Assembly: GCA_964613035.1 (NCBI GenBank)
Contig: CAZTFQ010000003.1
Span: forward strand, 1 to 64,000
Direction of reading: 5' to 3'
Source: CAVIQK01 sp964613035
GTDB taxonomy: Bacteria > Bacillota > Clostridia > Christensenellales > DTU072
Length of the DNA stretch: 64,000 nt
In this document: in pieces, positions 51,203 through 60,480 of the stretch
Layout: each line of letters begins with the position of its first letter
Position numbering within the stretch: the first letter of the stretch is position 1
Program-made: the position numbers and the translations under genes
The notes under the pieces: generated by a model
The model's input: only the letters and a program-made list of their open reading frames with translations
The model's database searches: none
Told to the model about the DNA's origin: nothing

Positions 51203-52504
51203 TTAAAGTTTATAAAATTTACACTCGACGAAACCGAACGCTTCCGAGTAGTCCGAAGTGAGCAACAACACGGCGGTTGTCGCGGCGGCGGCGTTGACGG
51301 CGTCGACGAAACGCTCGTACAAGTCGGGGGCAAGAGTTGCTTTCAAGTCGGTATAGACGGAGACTCCGTCGGAAGGCGACATCAAAAGCGCTAGCGCGAG
51401 ACGATGTTTTTTATCCTCGTCGAGGGAGGAAACCTTAGCGGAAAGAATCTGCTTGTTAAGACCGAAAACGGTCAACCATTCTTCCAGAATTTCATCGTAT
51501 TTTTTTATCTGAAGTGTCTCTGCTACCACTCTGTTGTCGTCGGGATGGAGGCTGTTGACGAGAGTATCGAAAAAGCGTATTTTTCCGTGGAATTTTTTAT
51601 TATATTCCTCTCTGTACATCGAGGTTACGTTCTCACCTTCCAGGAGGATTTCGCCCGACCTCAGATTGATGAAAGACGGCAAAGTGCGCTTAATGACTCT
51701 GGAGACGTACTCGAGGTCGTCTTCCTGTGCGGAAACGACGGTCACGCCGCCTCTTTTGACGTAAATTCTGGGGGTATTGAGGACGTATCTGCGAGACTCC
51801 TTGTCGAAGAGACACACGGATAAAATCTGAAGGACGTTGTCTTCCGTAAGGGCGTCGTAATTGCCGTTGTAGAGTTCTCCTTCATATGACTGAATTTTCG
51901 TCCTGAGGGGATAGAGCGATTCTCTACGAGCGTCGAGAGTGGCAATCTCTCTGTTGACGTAATCGAGGCGGGCTTTTTCCGATTTGAGCTCGTCCTTGAC
52001 CGCGGCGATTTTTTCACGGACGCGCTTATCTCTCTCCTCGTACTCGTCCAAAATGTTTTTTTGACGGTTTTTTGTCGCCAGCTCTATCTCGCGGAGTTCT
52101 CTGTCGTGACGCGCGAGAGCCAGTTCTCTGTCGCGAGCAAGAAGTTCGTTTTCCTTTTCTATAACCGCCTGCTCTTCTCTGTACCTGGCAAGCTCTTCCT
52201 TTTCTTTATCGAGACGAGCCTGCTCGCTTTTAGCCGAAGCGAAGTCCGCCGCGTCCTGTTGCAAGGCGCGCTTAAGGGCATTGCGGGCGTCTTTTAAGAT
52301 ATCTAGCTCCGCGAGGACTTGTTTTTTAGATTCCTCAATGCTCTCCAAGAGCTTTTTACGCTCTCTGTCGGTCGAGGGGACCGTAGCGTCGAACTGCCAC
52401 CAAAACGGCACGCCTGAAGAGGTGAGAATTTCTCTCATCGTCAGACTCTTTTGGGAAGAGGTGCCCTCTTTACGTTCCGTTACGTTGCTCTGATTTTTCG
52501 CCAT
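51203..52504 (-). CDS. Coiled-coil protein with degenerate ABC-ATPase-like domain
   Basis: Residues 45-215 are a long charged coiled coil (KEELARYREEQAVIEKENEL and similar). Residues 240-433 follow the order of an ABC ATPase without its key residues: GGVTVVSAQEDDLEYVSRVI stands where Walker A should be, LRSGEILLEGENVTSM matches the strand after it (usually GEI..DG.d), VSSLDEDKKHRLALALLMSP fits the signature helix (usually LSGGE..R.alA.al), VSVYTDLKATLAPDLYERFV replaces Walker B and D-loop, and AVLLLTSDYSEAF replaces the H-loop. ATP binding looks lost. Function is unknown. It is 72 bases after murG on the same strand. Confidence 0.6.
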   Translation of the reverse strand: MAKNQSNVTERKEGTSSQKSLTMREILTSSGVPFWWQFDATVPSTDRERKKLLESIEESKKQVLAELDILKDARNALKRALQQDAADFASAKSEQARLDKEKEELARYREEQAVIEKENELLARDRELALARHDRELREIELATKNRQKNILDEYEERDKRVREKIAAVKDELKSEKARLDYVNREIATLDARRESLYPLRTKIQSYEGELYNGNYDALTEDNVLQILSVCLFDKESRRYVLNTPRIYVKRGGVTVVSAQEDDLEYVSRVIKRTLPSFINLRSGEILLEGENVTSMYREEYNKKFHGKIRFFDTLVNSLHPDDNRVVAETLQIKKYDEILEEWLTVFGLNKQILSAKVSSLDEDKKHRLALALLMSPSDGVSVYTDLKATLAPDLYERFVDAVNAAAATTAVLLLTSDYSEAFGFVECKFYKL

Positions 52505-52576
52505 ACGCGATTATTTTATCACACTTTACGACGATTTACAAGAAGCAAAGCGCAATTTAATTTCGGAATATCGTTC

Positions 52577-53602
52577 TTAATGCGCGGAGAGGGCGGATAA
52601 TATCTCGGATACGATCTTTTCGTTGATTTTTTCGGGGCTCATCGGTCGGGGAGACGGAAGTCGGAGGGACTTTTTCACGGCGTCGGCAAGCGTGGTCGGG
52701 GTAAGGTCCTTCTGTTCCAGCGGATACACGTAGCCTCGTGCGGCGAAAGATCGGGCGTTCTGTTGCTGATCGCCGCGTGAATGAGAACCTCTGGGGAGAG
52801 GAACCGCGACGGTACGCTTACCCATGGCTGCTAGCTCGAAAAGCGTATTGGCGCCCGCTCTGGAAACGACGACGTCGGACAATGCGAAGATATCGAAAAT
52901 GTCGTCGGCATATTCTATTCCGCGATAATGCTCGGCGGAAGTTTCGGGGCAGGCGCCTTTTCCTGTGACGTGGATGATTTCATATTCGGCGAGTAACGGA
53001 AGAGCTTCTACGATTGCTCTGTTGAGGGTCTCCGAGCCCTGACTGCCGCCCACAACCGTAACGACGGGCATATCCGAAACGCCGTAACGGGCTTTTGCCC
53101 TACTTTTATCGGCGGTTAAAATCTCTTGCCTGACGGGGTTGCCGACGAACGTTCCGCCGGCAGTCTCGGGAAAAGACGTCAAAACTTTAGTCGCGAATCC
53201 CGATACGAGCTTGTTAGCCAGTCCCAAAGAATAATCGGACTCGTGGACGACGATGGGAACGGACAACTTCTTGGCGGCAAGCGCCGCAGGTAGAGACGCG
53301 TAGCCGCCTTTCATAAAAACGACATCCGCGGAAAAGCTTTTCAAAATATCGATCGAAGCGGAAATTCCCCGTGATAATTGAAACGGGAGTCGGACGTTTT
53401 TTAATAAATCTCCGCGAGAAAACGGAGCGGATTCCACTGCGAAAAATGGAATATCGCATTCTTCGACCAGCTTTTTGTCAAGAGGCTTGTCTATACCGAT
53501 GAAAACGATATTATCGAAGTGCTTTTTCAGTTGAGGAACAAGTGCGAGAGCGGGGACGACGTGTCCGCCGCTGCCTCCGCCCGTGAGACAAATAGTAGCC
53601 AT
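52577..53602 (-). CDS. murG: Undecaprenyl-PP-MurNAc-pentapeptide GlcNAc transferase
   Basis: It makes lipid II at the inner face of the membrane. ICLTGGGSGGHVVPALALVP is the N-terminal Gly-rich loop, VVTVVGGSQGSETLNRAIVE the second, and VVSRAGANTLFELAAMGKRT holds the UDP-sugar site. About 341 residues from the ATG at 53602, chosen by family match; the ribosome-binding site is weak. It is separated from dnaE by a terminator. Confidence 0.96.
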   Translation of the reverse strand: MATICLTGGGSGGHVVPALALVPQLKKHFDNIVFIGIDKPLDKKLVEECDIPFFAVESAPFSRGDLLKNVRLPFQLSRGISASIDILKSFSADVVFMKGGYASLPAALAAKKLSVPIVVHESDYSLGLANKLVSGFATKVLTSFPETAGGTFVGNPVRQEILTADKSRAKARYGVSDMPVVTVVGGSQGSETLNRAIVEALPLLAEYEIIHVTGKGACPETSAEHYRGIEYADDIFDIFALSDVVVSRAGANTLFELAAMGKRTVAVPLPRGSHSRGDQQQNARSFAARGYVYPLEQKDLTPTTLADAVKKSLRLPSPRPMSPEKINEKIVSEILSALSAH

Positions 53603-53651
53603 ACTATAATTTATGCTCAAACGCATAAAATAAATACAATCGTCGCGGAAT

Positions 53652-53683
53652 AAAAAAAACGCAGGCGGTCTAAGCGCCTGCGT
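53652..53683 (-). terminator. Terminator after dnaE
   Basis: ACGCAGGCG and CGCCTGCGT form the stem, followed on the minus strand by eight T. It ends the uvrC-dnaE run. Confidence 0.92.
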
Positions 53684-53706
53684 AAATCGTTATCGATATT
53701 TCCTTA

Positions 53707-56700
53707 TTATCTCATAGACGTTTTGTCCACCACTTTTACGTTGCCCCAGCCGACGAGGGCGCGGACTTCTTTTATCAGTCTGTCAAGGTCTCCGACGGTG
53801 TCGTTGAAGCGGTACAACTGTCCTTCTATCGTGATGGCTACGGGAATCTTGCCGGGGTGAGAACGGAGAATACCCACGAGGTACTCGCCCTGCTCGAAGT
53901 TTTTGTCGACGGTGATATGGACCAGCTTATAATTGTCGCCGATGGCTTTTTCTCTGGGGGTGAGTTCGGAATTGTTTTTAGGGTCTTTTAAGTCCCATAT
54001 TTCCACGTGAGAGGCGATGATTTTAGTTTTCTCGCCCTCTCTGACGGAGAGTTTCCCGGAGACTTTAACCATATCGTTTTTATCCAAAATATCGTCGTCG
54101 AGGTATTGTTTATATTTCTCGTAGGCGTTGGAATAGAGGGTGACTTCGACGGAGCCGTAGCGGTCCTCCAAGATGAACGTACCGAACATTTTTCCGTCTT
54201 TAGTACGTCTGCCTTCGAGTTTTCCGCGGATACCGCCTGCGGTCACTTTCATACCGTCGTAGAGAATTTTTTCTTTATTCTCGGACTCTTCGTCATCGGA
54301 TACGGAGACGACCTCTTCTTCGTCCGAGGAGGATTCGTCGTCTTCTTCAGTCAGCATAGAAGTGTTGAAAGTGAACTTTTCGAATTCTTTTTCGAAGCCT
54401 TCCAACGGATTGCCGGTGACGTACATACCGAGGACCTCTTTTTCTTGTTTAAGCATCTCCTTTTTGGGGGATTCTTTCCAGATAGTGTACTCGTAGGGTT
54501 GAGGTTCTTTTTCTCCGCCGGCGAGCATTTCGAACATAGAAAACTGTCCCTCTTCTCTGGTACGTCTGGCGTTGTCTTCAAGAGCGATGATGTTTTCCAA
54601 ATTGGCGTTAAGGGTGGTACGAGACAATCCGAAGCTGTCGAAGGCTCCGCCTTTTATCAAGCTCTCGATGAGTTTTTTGTTGATAGAGGAACCGGTCTTT
54701 TTTAGAGAGTACTCGTTGGCGCGCATGACGAAGTCTGACAGGCTCTTATACTCGCCGCCTTGTTCTCTCTCCTCTATAATACATTCCACGGCGGCTTTCC
54801 CGACGTTTTTCACGCCCATAAGACCGTAACGGACGGTTTTTCCGTCGGTAGAGAACTCGAGCTTGGATTTATTGATATCGGGTCTTAAAAGAGGTATCCC
54901 CAATACTTCCGTCAGAATCTTAATGTTGTGGGCGATTTTCGGCGCGTTAGCGAGGTTGTCGTTGAGCATACCCGTGAAGAGCTCCGCGGGATAATATCTT
55001 CTGAGATAGGCTGTCTGATATCCTACGTAGGCGTAAGCGGCGGCGTGGGACTTATTGAAAGCGTAGGAACAGAAGCTACGGAGCTGCTCGAAAATTTTGT
55101 CCGCTTTATCGGGGTCGATGCCGTTGTCGATACAGCCCTGAACGAACTTCGTTTTTTGAGCTGCCATTTTATCGGCTTTTTTCTTAGAAATGATTTTTCT
55201 AAACTCGTTAGCTTCTTTCATCGTATATCCGGCGAGGTCTCTTGCTATCTGCATTGCCTGCTCCTGATAGATGATGATGCCGTATGTTACGCTGAGAATA
55301 TGCTCCAATTCCGGCGTGAGATATTTGATACGAGAGGGGTCTCTTTTATTGGCGATGAAGTCGTCGATGTTGTCCATAGGACCGGGGCGATACATCGATA
55401 TACCTGCTATGATGTCTTCTATCGAAGACGGCTTGAGGTTCATCATAAAGCGAGTCATACCGGCACCTTCCAACTGGAAGATACCCTCGGTCTTGCCTTC
55501 GCCGATGATTTTATAGACCTCGGGGTCGTCGACGCCCATCTTGGAAAAGTCCAAATCGACGCCGTAGTTTTCTTTGACGTAAGTACAGGCTTTATGGATA
55601 TCGGTGAGGGTTATGAGTCCCAAAAAGTCCATTTTAAGGAGCCCGATCGGTTCGACTTCGTTTTTATCGTACTCCGTGATGACGTTGCGCTCGCCGTTTT
55701 TGAAGTTGACCGCGAGGGGGACGTAATTGGCGACGGGGGAGTTACAGATTATGACGCCTGCGGCGTGCATACCGGGCTGACGGGGCATGGAGTCGATTTT
55801 CATAACGATGTCCATAATCTTCTTATAGGTGGGGTCGTTATTGTACAAATCGACCAGCGCGGGGACCGCGGATCTTTCAAGATTGCCTTCTTCGTTATAG
55901 TGGTCGTGGAGGACGTGCTCGAAACGTATCGTTTTGTCGGGGATCTGTTTACAAATACGGTTGACTTCCGATATCGGAATGGCGAAAACGCGGCAGATGT
56001 CCTTAAAAGCCTGCTTGGCTTTAAGTGTACCGAAGGTGGCTATACGGCAAGTACAGTCGGCGCCGTAGCGATTACAGACGTATTCAATGACTTCCTGACG
56101 ACGCTCGCAACAGAAGTCTATATCGAAGTCGGGGTAATCGGGACGACCTTCCGCCAAAAATCTCTCGAAAATCAATCCGTACTGGAGAGGTTCTACGTTG
56201 GTTATGGTCATGGCATAAGCGACGACCGATCCGACGCCCGAGCCTCTGCCCGGACCTACGGGGATACCGTGGCTCTTAGCCCAATTGATGAAGTCCCAGA
56301 CGACTAAGAAATAGTTTTCGAAGTGCATCTTGATGATGACGGCGAGTTCCGTTTCCGCACGTTCCACTACGTGCTGAGGGACGGGATCGCCGTAGCGCAT
56401 TTTAAGTCCCTCGAAGGTCTTATAGCGGAGATATTCAACCGAGTCCATACCGAGACGGGACTTTTCTTCGCACTCGTATATAGGCAAAAGAATTTGTTTA
56501 CCGGGGAGAGTCACGTGGCACTTGTCCGCCACCTCGACGGTGTTCCATACAGCCTCGGGGAAGAACGAGAATCTTTCGAGCATCTCCTCTTCCGTGCGCA
56601 TATAATACTCGTAAGGCTTATAGCCGTCCGCCATTTTTTCCGACCTAATGGAAACGAGAGCGTGGTGCATTTCGCTGTCTTCTTTTTCTATATAGTGGAC

Positions 56701-57435
56701 GTCGTTGGTCGCGACGCACTTGGCTCCTATTTCTCTTGCCAGTTTAACGAGGAGAGGCAGCACGATGCGTTCTTCTTCCAACTCGTGATTTTGGAGTTCT
56801 ACATAAAAATCTTCTCCGAAGAGGGACTGAAGTTTTTTTGCGAAGTCGCGGGCTTCTTCGTAGCGATTGGCTAGAAGCAGACGGGGGACTTTTCCCGCGA
56901 TACAGGCGGTGAGGCATATAAGACCGTCTTTTAACGGTTCTATGACCGATAAATCCACTCTGGGCTTATAGTAAAATCCGTCCGTATAACCTGCGGAGAC
57001 TATTTTACAGAGATTGAGATAACCTTGATAATTTTTCGCAAGCAAAATGAGGTGGGTGTAGTTACCGCCCGACCCGAGATCGTCGTCGTCTTTTCCCGAC
57101 CTCTTATTCATATCGTCGCAGAGATAAATTTCGCAACCGATGATGGCGTTGAAGTCTTCCATCTCCGCCGCCTGCATCAAAAACTTATATCCGCCGAACA
57201 TATTGCCGTGGTCGGTCATGGCGATAGCCTTTTGACCGCGGGCTACAGCCGCGTCGAAAAGGGGATGGAAGGTCTTGGTTTTAACCGCTTTGTCCAAAGG
57301 TTTGCCTGCGGCGACCGCCGCCTCGACTTCTTCCGGGGTAGGGTCTCTCTTCATCGAAAGACGGCACGCGCCGTCGAGCATACTGTACTCCGTGTGGACG
57401 TGCAGGTGGACGAAGCCTTTTCTTTCCGTAGTCAT
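53707..57435 (-). CDS. dnaE: DNA polymerase III alpha subunit, DnaE type
   Basis: A replicative polymerase. The PHP domain opens with GFVHLHVHTEYSMLDGACRL. The polymerase core has VGPGRGSGVGSVVAYA and the catalytic PDFDIDFCCERRQEV. Helix-hairpin-helix DNA binding (about 850-900) and an OB-fold (VTAGGIRGKLEGRRTKDGK) follow. An acidic insert of Asp/Glu/Ser (EEDDESSSDEEEVVSVSDDE) lies just before the OB-fold and is unusual. Length is 1,242. It starts one base after the crh-like stop. Confidence 0.97.
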   Translation of the reverse strand: MTTERKGFVHLHVHTEYSMLDGACRLSMKRDPTPEEVEAAVAAGKPLDKAVKTKTFHPLFDAAVARGQKAIAMTDHGNMFGGYKFLMQAAEMEDFNAIIGCEIYLCDDMNKRSGKDDDDLGSGGNYTHLILLAKNYQGYLNLCKIVSAGYTDGFYYKPRVDLSVIEPLKDGLICLTACIAGKVPRLLLANRYEEARDFAKKLQSLFGEDFYVELQNHELEEERIVLPLLVKLAREIGAKCVATNDVHYIEKEDSEMHHALVSIRSEKMADGYKPYEYYMRTEEEMLERFSFFPEAVWNTVEVADKCHVTLPGKQILLPIYECEEKSRLGMDSVEYLRYKTFEGLKMRYGDPVPQHVVERAETELAVIIKMHFENYFLVVWDFINWAKSHGIPVGPGRGSGVGSVVAYAMTITNVEPLQYGLIFERFLAEGRPDYPDFDIDFCCERRQEVIEYVCNRYGADCTCRIATFGTLKAKQAFKDICRVFAIPISEVNRICKQIPDKTIRFEHVLHDHYNEEGNLERSAVPALVDLYNNDPTYKKIMDIVMKIDSMPRQPGMHAAGVIICNSPVANYVPLAVNFKNGERNVITEYDKNEVEPIGLLKMDFLGLITLTDIHKACTYVKENYGVDLDFSKMGVDDPEVYKIIGEGKTEGIFQLEGAGMTRFMMNLKPSSIEDIIAGISMYRPGPMDNIDDFIANKRDPSRIKYLTPELEHILSVTYGIIIYQEQAMQIARDLAGYTMKEANEFRKIISKKKADKMAAQKTKFVQGCIDNGIDPDKADKIFEQLRSFCSYAFNKSHAAAYAYVGYQTAYLRRYYPAELFTGMLNDNLANAPKIAHNIKILTEVLGIPLLRPDINKSKLEFSTDGKTVRYGLMGVKNVGKAAVECIIEEREQGGEYKSLSDFVMRANEYSLKKTGSSINKKLIESLIKGGAFDSFGLSRTTLNANLENIIALEDNARRTREEGQFSMFEMLAGGEKEPQPYEYTIWKESPKKEMLKQEKEVLGMYVTGNPLEGFEKEFEKFTFNTSMLTEEDDESSSDEEEVVSVSDDEESENKEKILYDGMKVTAGGIRGKLEGRRTKDGKMFGTFILEDRYGSVEVTLYSNAYEKYKQYLDDDILDKNDMVKVSGKLSVREGEKTKIIASHVEIWDLKDPKNNSELTPREKAIGDNYKLVHITVDKNFEQGEYLVGILRSHPGKIPVAITIEGQLYRFNDTVGDLDRLIKEVRALVGWGNVKVVDKTSMR

Positions 57436-57436
57436 A

Positions 57437-57682
57437 TCAATACTTTTTTAAAACGTCTATTATTGCTTTTATCGCGTCCGTCTCGTCGATACCCTGAGCG
57501 TCGACGTAGATCACGTCGTCCTTTTTCATCTGAAGGGAAATGACTCCCATAATGCTCTTGGCATTGACGCTGGTACTGCCCTTGGTGATACGGATATCCG
57601 ATCTGAAGTGACCTGCTCTCTGAGCGATAACGGCACAATCTTCTGCCTTGAGGGTGCGGTTCTTAATGCGGATTTCTTCCAT
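57437..57682 (-). CDS. HPr-like protein lacking the phosphotransfer His (Crh-like)
   Basis: 81 residues with the HPr fold. In HPr the active-site strand reads GLHARPA; here it reads TLKAEDCA, so Lys replaces His15 and the Arg/Pro pair is gone. The regulatory site NAKSIMG (Ser43, equal to Ser46) is intact. A protein that cannot carry PTS phosphate but can be phosphorylated by HPr kinase is the definition of Crh in Bacillus. Here the gene lies directly after whiA, as crh does, and hprK is in the same operon. A role in catabolite control is inferred. Confidence 0.8.
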   Translation of the reverse strand: MEEIRIKNRTLKAEDCAVIAQRAGHFRSDIRITKGSTSVNAKSIMGVISLQMKKDDVIYVDAQGIDETDAIKAIIDVLKKY

Positions 57683-57694
57683 AAAAATTACTCC

Positions 57695-58642
57695 TTATAG
57701 CTTTTCTGCGATGCTTTTTATCTTTTTGAATCTATGTTGCAATCCCGACTTGGTCGGGGGATTATCGATACATTCGAGGAGCTCCGACATAGAGAGCTCG
57801 GGGTGCTCGAGTCTGGCGAGAGCCGTTTCGTAGAGCGGTGACGGGAGGCTCTTGAGACCGAGTTTTTCGTCGATTTTTTTTATACACGCCACCATTTCCG
57901 TACCGGCGTTGACGGTCTTATCCGTATTGGCGCTGCTGCAATTACCCGTACGGTTGAGGCGGTTGATGAGCTCGCGCTCCATAATGATTTCCTGCAATTT
58001 CAAAACGACCGAATTGCTCCCCATAGCCGCGACGAAGTCGGATATTTCTTCCTTGGACTTAACGTAGACCGAGTAATAGAGATTACGCTTGACCATCGAC
58101 GCGTGAGGAGCTATGTCGGTAGACGACAAAAGCTCGATGACCTCTCGGCAATCGCTCTCGGAGGACATTTGAAGTTCCAGATGATAACCTTGGCTCTTCT
58201 TGCCTTGCTCGGGGATAGAAAGTCTTCCCGACGCGGCGAAAAGACCTTTTAGAAACGCCGTGGACGCTTCGAAGTCCCGTTTCACTTTATCGGACAATCC
58301 CTCGGGAATGCCGTACGAAGCGGTACTCATTCCGCACAACTCGAACACTCTGAGAGTATCGGACGAGGAGAGCCTTAAAGAGACGTAGACCTTTTCGAAC
58401 GCCGACGTGCGGACGTGCTTCTCTATGACGATGTCCTCGACGCCGAGCTTGATGAGAATATTCCCTACTTCTTCCGCGAGGCGCAGGTCGTCGGTGGAGA
58501 GTTCGAGAGCGACGCCTGTCCTTGTCAGATTAAGTTCTGCCCGAGCCCTGAAAACACCCTCTAAAAAGGCTGTATAATACTCGGACGGAAGCTCTCTGAG
58601 GCTGTCCAAAACGTCTCTTTTTACTATTTCTACCGTTTTCAT
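57695..58642 (-). CDS. whiA: DNA-binding protein WhiA
   Basis: A regulator linked to cell division and, in actinobacteria, sporulation. The first 200 residues look like a degenerate homing-endonuclease (LAGLIDADG-type) domain; EYYTAFLEGVFRARAELN is the start. The C-terminal helix-turn-helix is RLEHPELSMSELLECIDNPP and TKSGLQHRFKKIKSIA. Length is 315. It overlaps murB by 4 bases (ATGA). The rapZ (yvcJ) and yvcK genes usually placed just upstream are absent. Confidence 0.93.
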   Translation of the reverse strand: MKTVEIVKRDVLDSLRELPSEYYTAFLEGVFRARAELNLTRTGVALELSTDDLRLAEEVGNILIKLGVEDIVIEKHVRTSAFEKVYVSLRLSSSDTLRVFELCGMSTASYGIPEGLSDKVKRDFEASTAFLKGLFAASGRLSIPEQGKKSQGYHLELQMSSESDCREVIELLSSTDIAPHASMVKRNLYYSVYVKSKEEISDFVAAMGSNSVVLKLQEIIMERELINRLNRTGNCSSANTDKTVNAGTEMVACIKKIDEKLGLKSLPSPLYETALARLEHPELSMSELLECIDNPPTKSGLQHRFKKIKSIAEKL

Positions 58643-59511
58643 TTAAGTATTTTGATTTCCTCTTCGAGCATAATGCCGCACTCGTCGAACACTCTGCGCT
58701 TGACTTCGTTTTTCAGTTTTATCAAATCCGCCACGAGGGCGTCTTCCCTATTGACGATGAAATTGGCGTGACGGGTCGAAACTTCCGCGCCTCCCCATCT
58801 GATACCTTTCATCCCGACTTTTTCTATAATCGCGCCCGCCGAAACGCCCGAGGGATTTTTGAAAGTCGAGCCTAGGCTGGGGTCGGAAGGCTGAGACGCC
58901 TTTCTCTTCCTTTTGTATTCTTCCGCCAGCGGGACTGTTTTGTCGGAGGAGCTTTCCTTTAAGCGGAGCTTCACGCCGACTATCAGCTCTCTGTTCTCTA
59001 TGAAAGAGGAGCGTCGGTAGGAAAAAATCAATTCTTCCTTTTTTAATCGATAAGATTCTCCCGTAGACAAGTCGAAGACGACGACCTCTTCCACTAGTTC
59101 TCCCATCGTACGACCGAAGGCACCGGCGTTCATAAAGGTTGCGCCGCCTACCGTCCCTGGGATGCCGACGAGATTTTCAAGTCCCGAGTACCCGAGCGCG
59201 ATGAGAGAGGAAGCGACCTTAGGGAGTCTTTCTCCGCTCCCCAGATACGCGTAATCTCCGTCCACTTCCACGCCTCTGAGCGCGGTTGAGAATATCGCAG
59301 TTCCTTCATATCCGTCGTCCGACACGGCTACGTCGGTCATACCGCCGAGTATCGCATACGATCTGTCGGAAACCAGAAGTCTGAGGTCGCCGGGCGTCTT
59401 AGGGTAGACGGCTGTACGAATTTTTCCGCCGGCTCTAAAGGAACATACTTTACTCGAATCGAGGTCTTTTTTTACGTCGAGACCGCTGACGAACAATTCC
59501 GCCGTATTCAT
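58639..59511 (-). CDS. murB: UDP-N-acetylenolpyruvoylglucosamine reductase
   Basis: It makes UDP-MurNAc with NADPH and FAD. GLENLVGIPGTVGGATFMNA is the FAD-binding stretch, SLGSTFKNPSGVSAGAIIEK carries the catalytic Ser, and RHANFIVN the C-terminal site. Length is 290, as in the type II (short) enzymes. Confidence 0.96.
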   Translation of the reverse strand: MNTAELFVSGLDVKKDLDSSKVCSFRAGGKIRTAVYPKTPGDLRLLVSDRSYAILGGMTDVAVSDDGYEGTAIFSTALRGVEVDGDYAYLGSGERLPKVASSLIALGYSGLENLVGIPGTVGGATFMNAGAFGRTMGELVEEVVVFDLSTGESYRLKKEELIFSYRRSSFIENRELIVGVKLRLKESSSDKTVPLAEEYKRKRKASQPSDPSLGSTFKNPSGVSAGAIIEKVGMKGIRWGGAEVSTRHANFIVNREDALVADLIKLKNEVKRRVFDECGIMLEEEIKILK

Positions 59512-59542
59512 AAAAAAACACTATGCGGAAATAATCTTTTTA

Positions 59543-60472
59543 TTACTGTTGCGAGAGCCTCTTGTCTAAGATTTTCGCACTGTTGTGCCCGTTTTTCCTC
59601 AGATTGTAATCGCTGGCGGCTATCTCCAGCACGACAGCCAAGTTACGTCCCGAAGTTACAGGAATAAGGAGTTTGGGAACCTTAACTCCCAAAATATCGG
59701 TAGTTTCTCTCGTCCTGCCGACACGCTCGTAGGACTTGGCGTCGTCCCAATGTTCCAGCTCGACCACGAGATCTATTCTCGATGACTCCAAAACGGAACC
59801 CGCGCCGAAAATGGCTCTGGTGTCGATAATGCCCACTCCTCTTATTTCCATAAAGTGACGGATAATCTCGGGGCTCTTGGCAATGAGGCCGTCGCCTTCT
59901 CTGACTATATCCATAGTGTCGTCGGCGACCAGCTTGTGACCTCTGTGGAGAAGCTCGAGAGCGGTCTCGGATTTTCCTATGCCGCTCTTACCTATAATCG
60001 CCGTGCCGACGCCGTTGATCTGCATCATAACGCCCGAGAGGGACGTACGAGGGGCGAGAATGGACGCCAGATATCTGGTGAGATCGTTCTGTAGCTCGGA
60101 AGTAATCTTTTTGGAGACAAATACGGTCTTGGAATGTTTTCTCGCTATTCTTAAAAAGTCCTCGTCGGGAGAAGCGTTGCGGGTGAGGACGACGCAAGGA
60201 ATATTTCTCTCGAAGAAGCGGTCCAGACGGTCGCATTTTTCTTCCTTGGAAAGAGACGCCAGATAGTTTTGCTCGGCTCTGCCCATAATCTGGACGCGGA
60301 GTTCCGCGAAGTCGTTTTCGTAACCTACGAGCATCAGTCCGGGTCTGTTGACTGCGGACGAAACGATGGACAGGCTGTCGCCCGCGAGGTAGGACACGTT
60401 GAGATCGTTGGCTTTCGCAAAAGTCAGGGTGTCTATCAAACGAGGTTCTTGTTCTTCTATTTTAACAGCCAT
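59543..60472 (-). CDS. hprK: HPr kinase/phosphorylase
   Basis: It phosphorylates the regulatory Ser of HPr and Crh in response to glycolytic state. Walker A AIIGKSGIGKSETALELLH lies at about 158-176; the signature MEIRGVGIIDTRAIFGAGSV follows. Length is 309. It is in the same operon as a Crh-like partner, which supports a working pair. No HPr with an intact His is in the window. Confidence 0.97.
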   Translation of the reverse strand: MAVKIEEQEPRLIDTLTFAKANDLNVSYLAGDSLSIVSSAVNRPGLMLVGYENDFAELRVQIMGRAEQNYLASLSKEEKCDRLDRFFERNIPCVVLTRNASPDEDFLRIARKHSKTVFVSKKITSELQNDLTRYLASILAPRTSLSGVMMQINGVGTAIIGKSGIGKSETALELLHRGHKLVADDTMDIVREGDGLIAKSPEIIRHFMEIRGVGIIDTRAIFGAGSVLESSRIDLVVELEHWDDAKSYERVGRTRETTDILGVKVPKLLIPVTSGRNLAVVLEIAASDYNLRKNGHNSAKILDKRLSQQ

Positions 60473-60480
60473 ACATCCTC

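Noticed and set aside
54928..56874. Long open frames on the plus strand opposite dnaE
   Set aside because: dnaE is an unmistakable full-length gene on the minus strand. The opposite frames show no family features.
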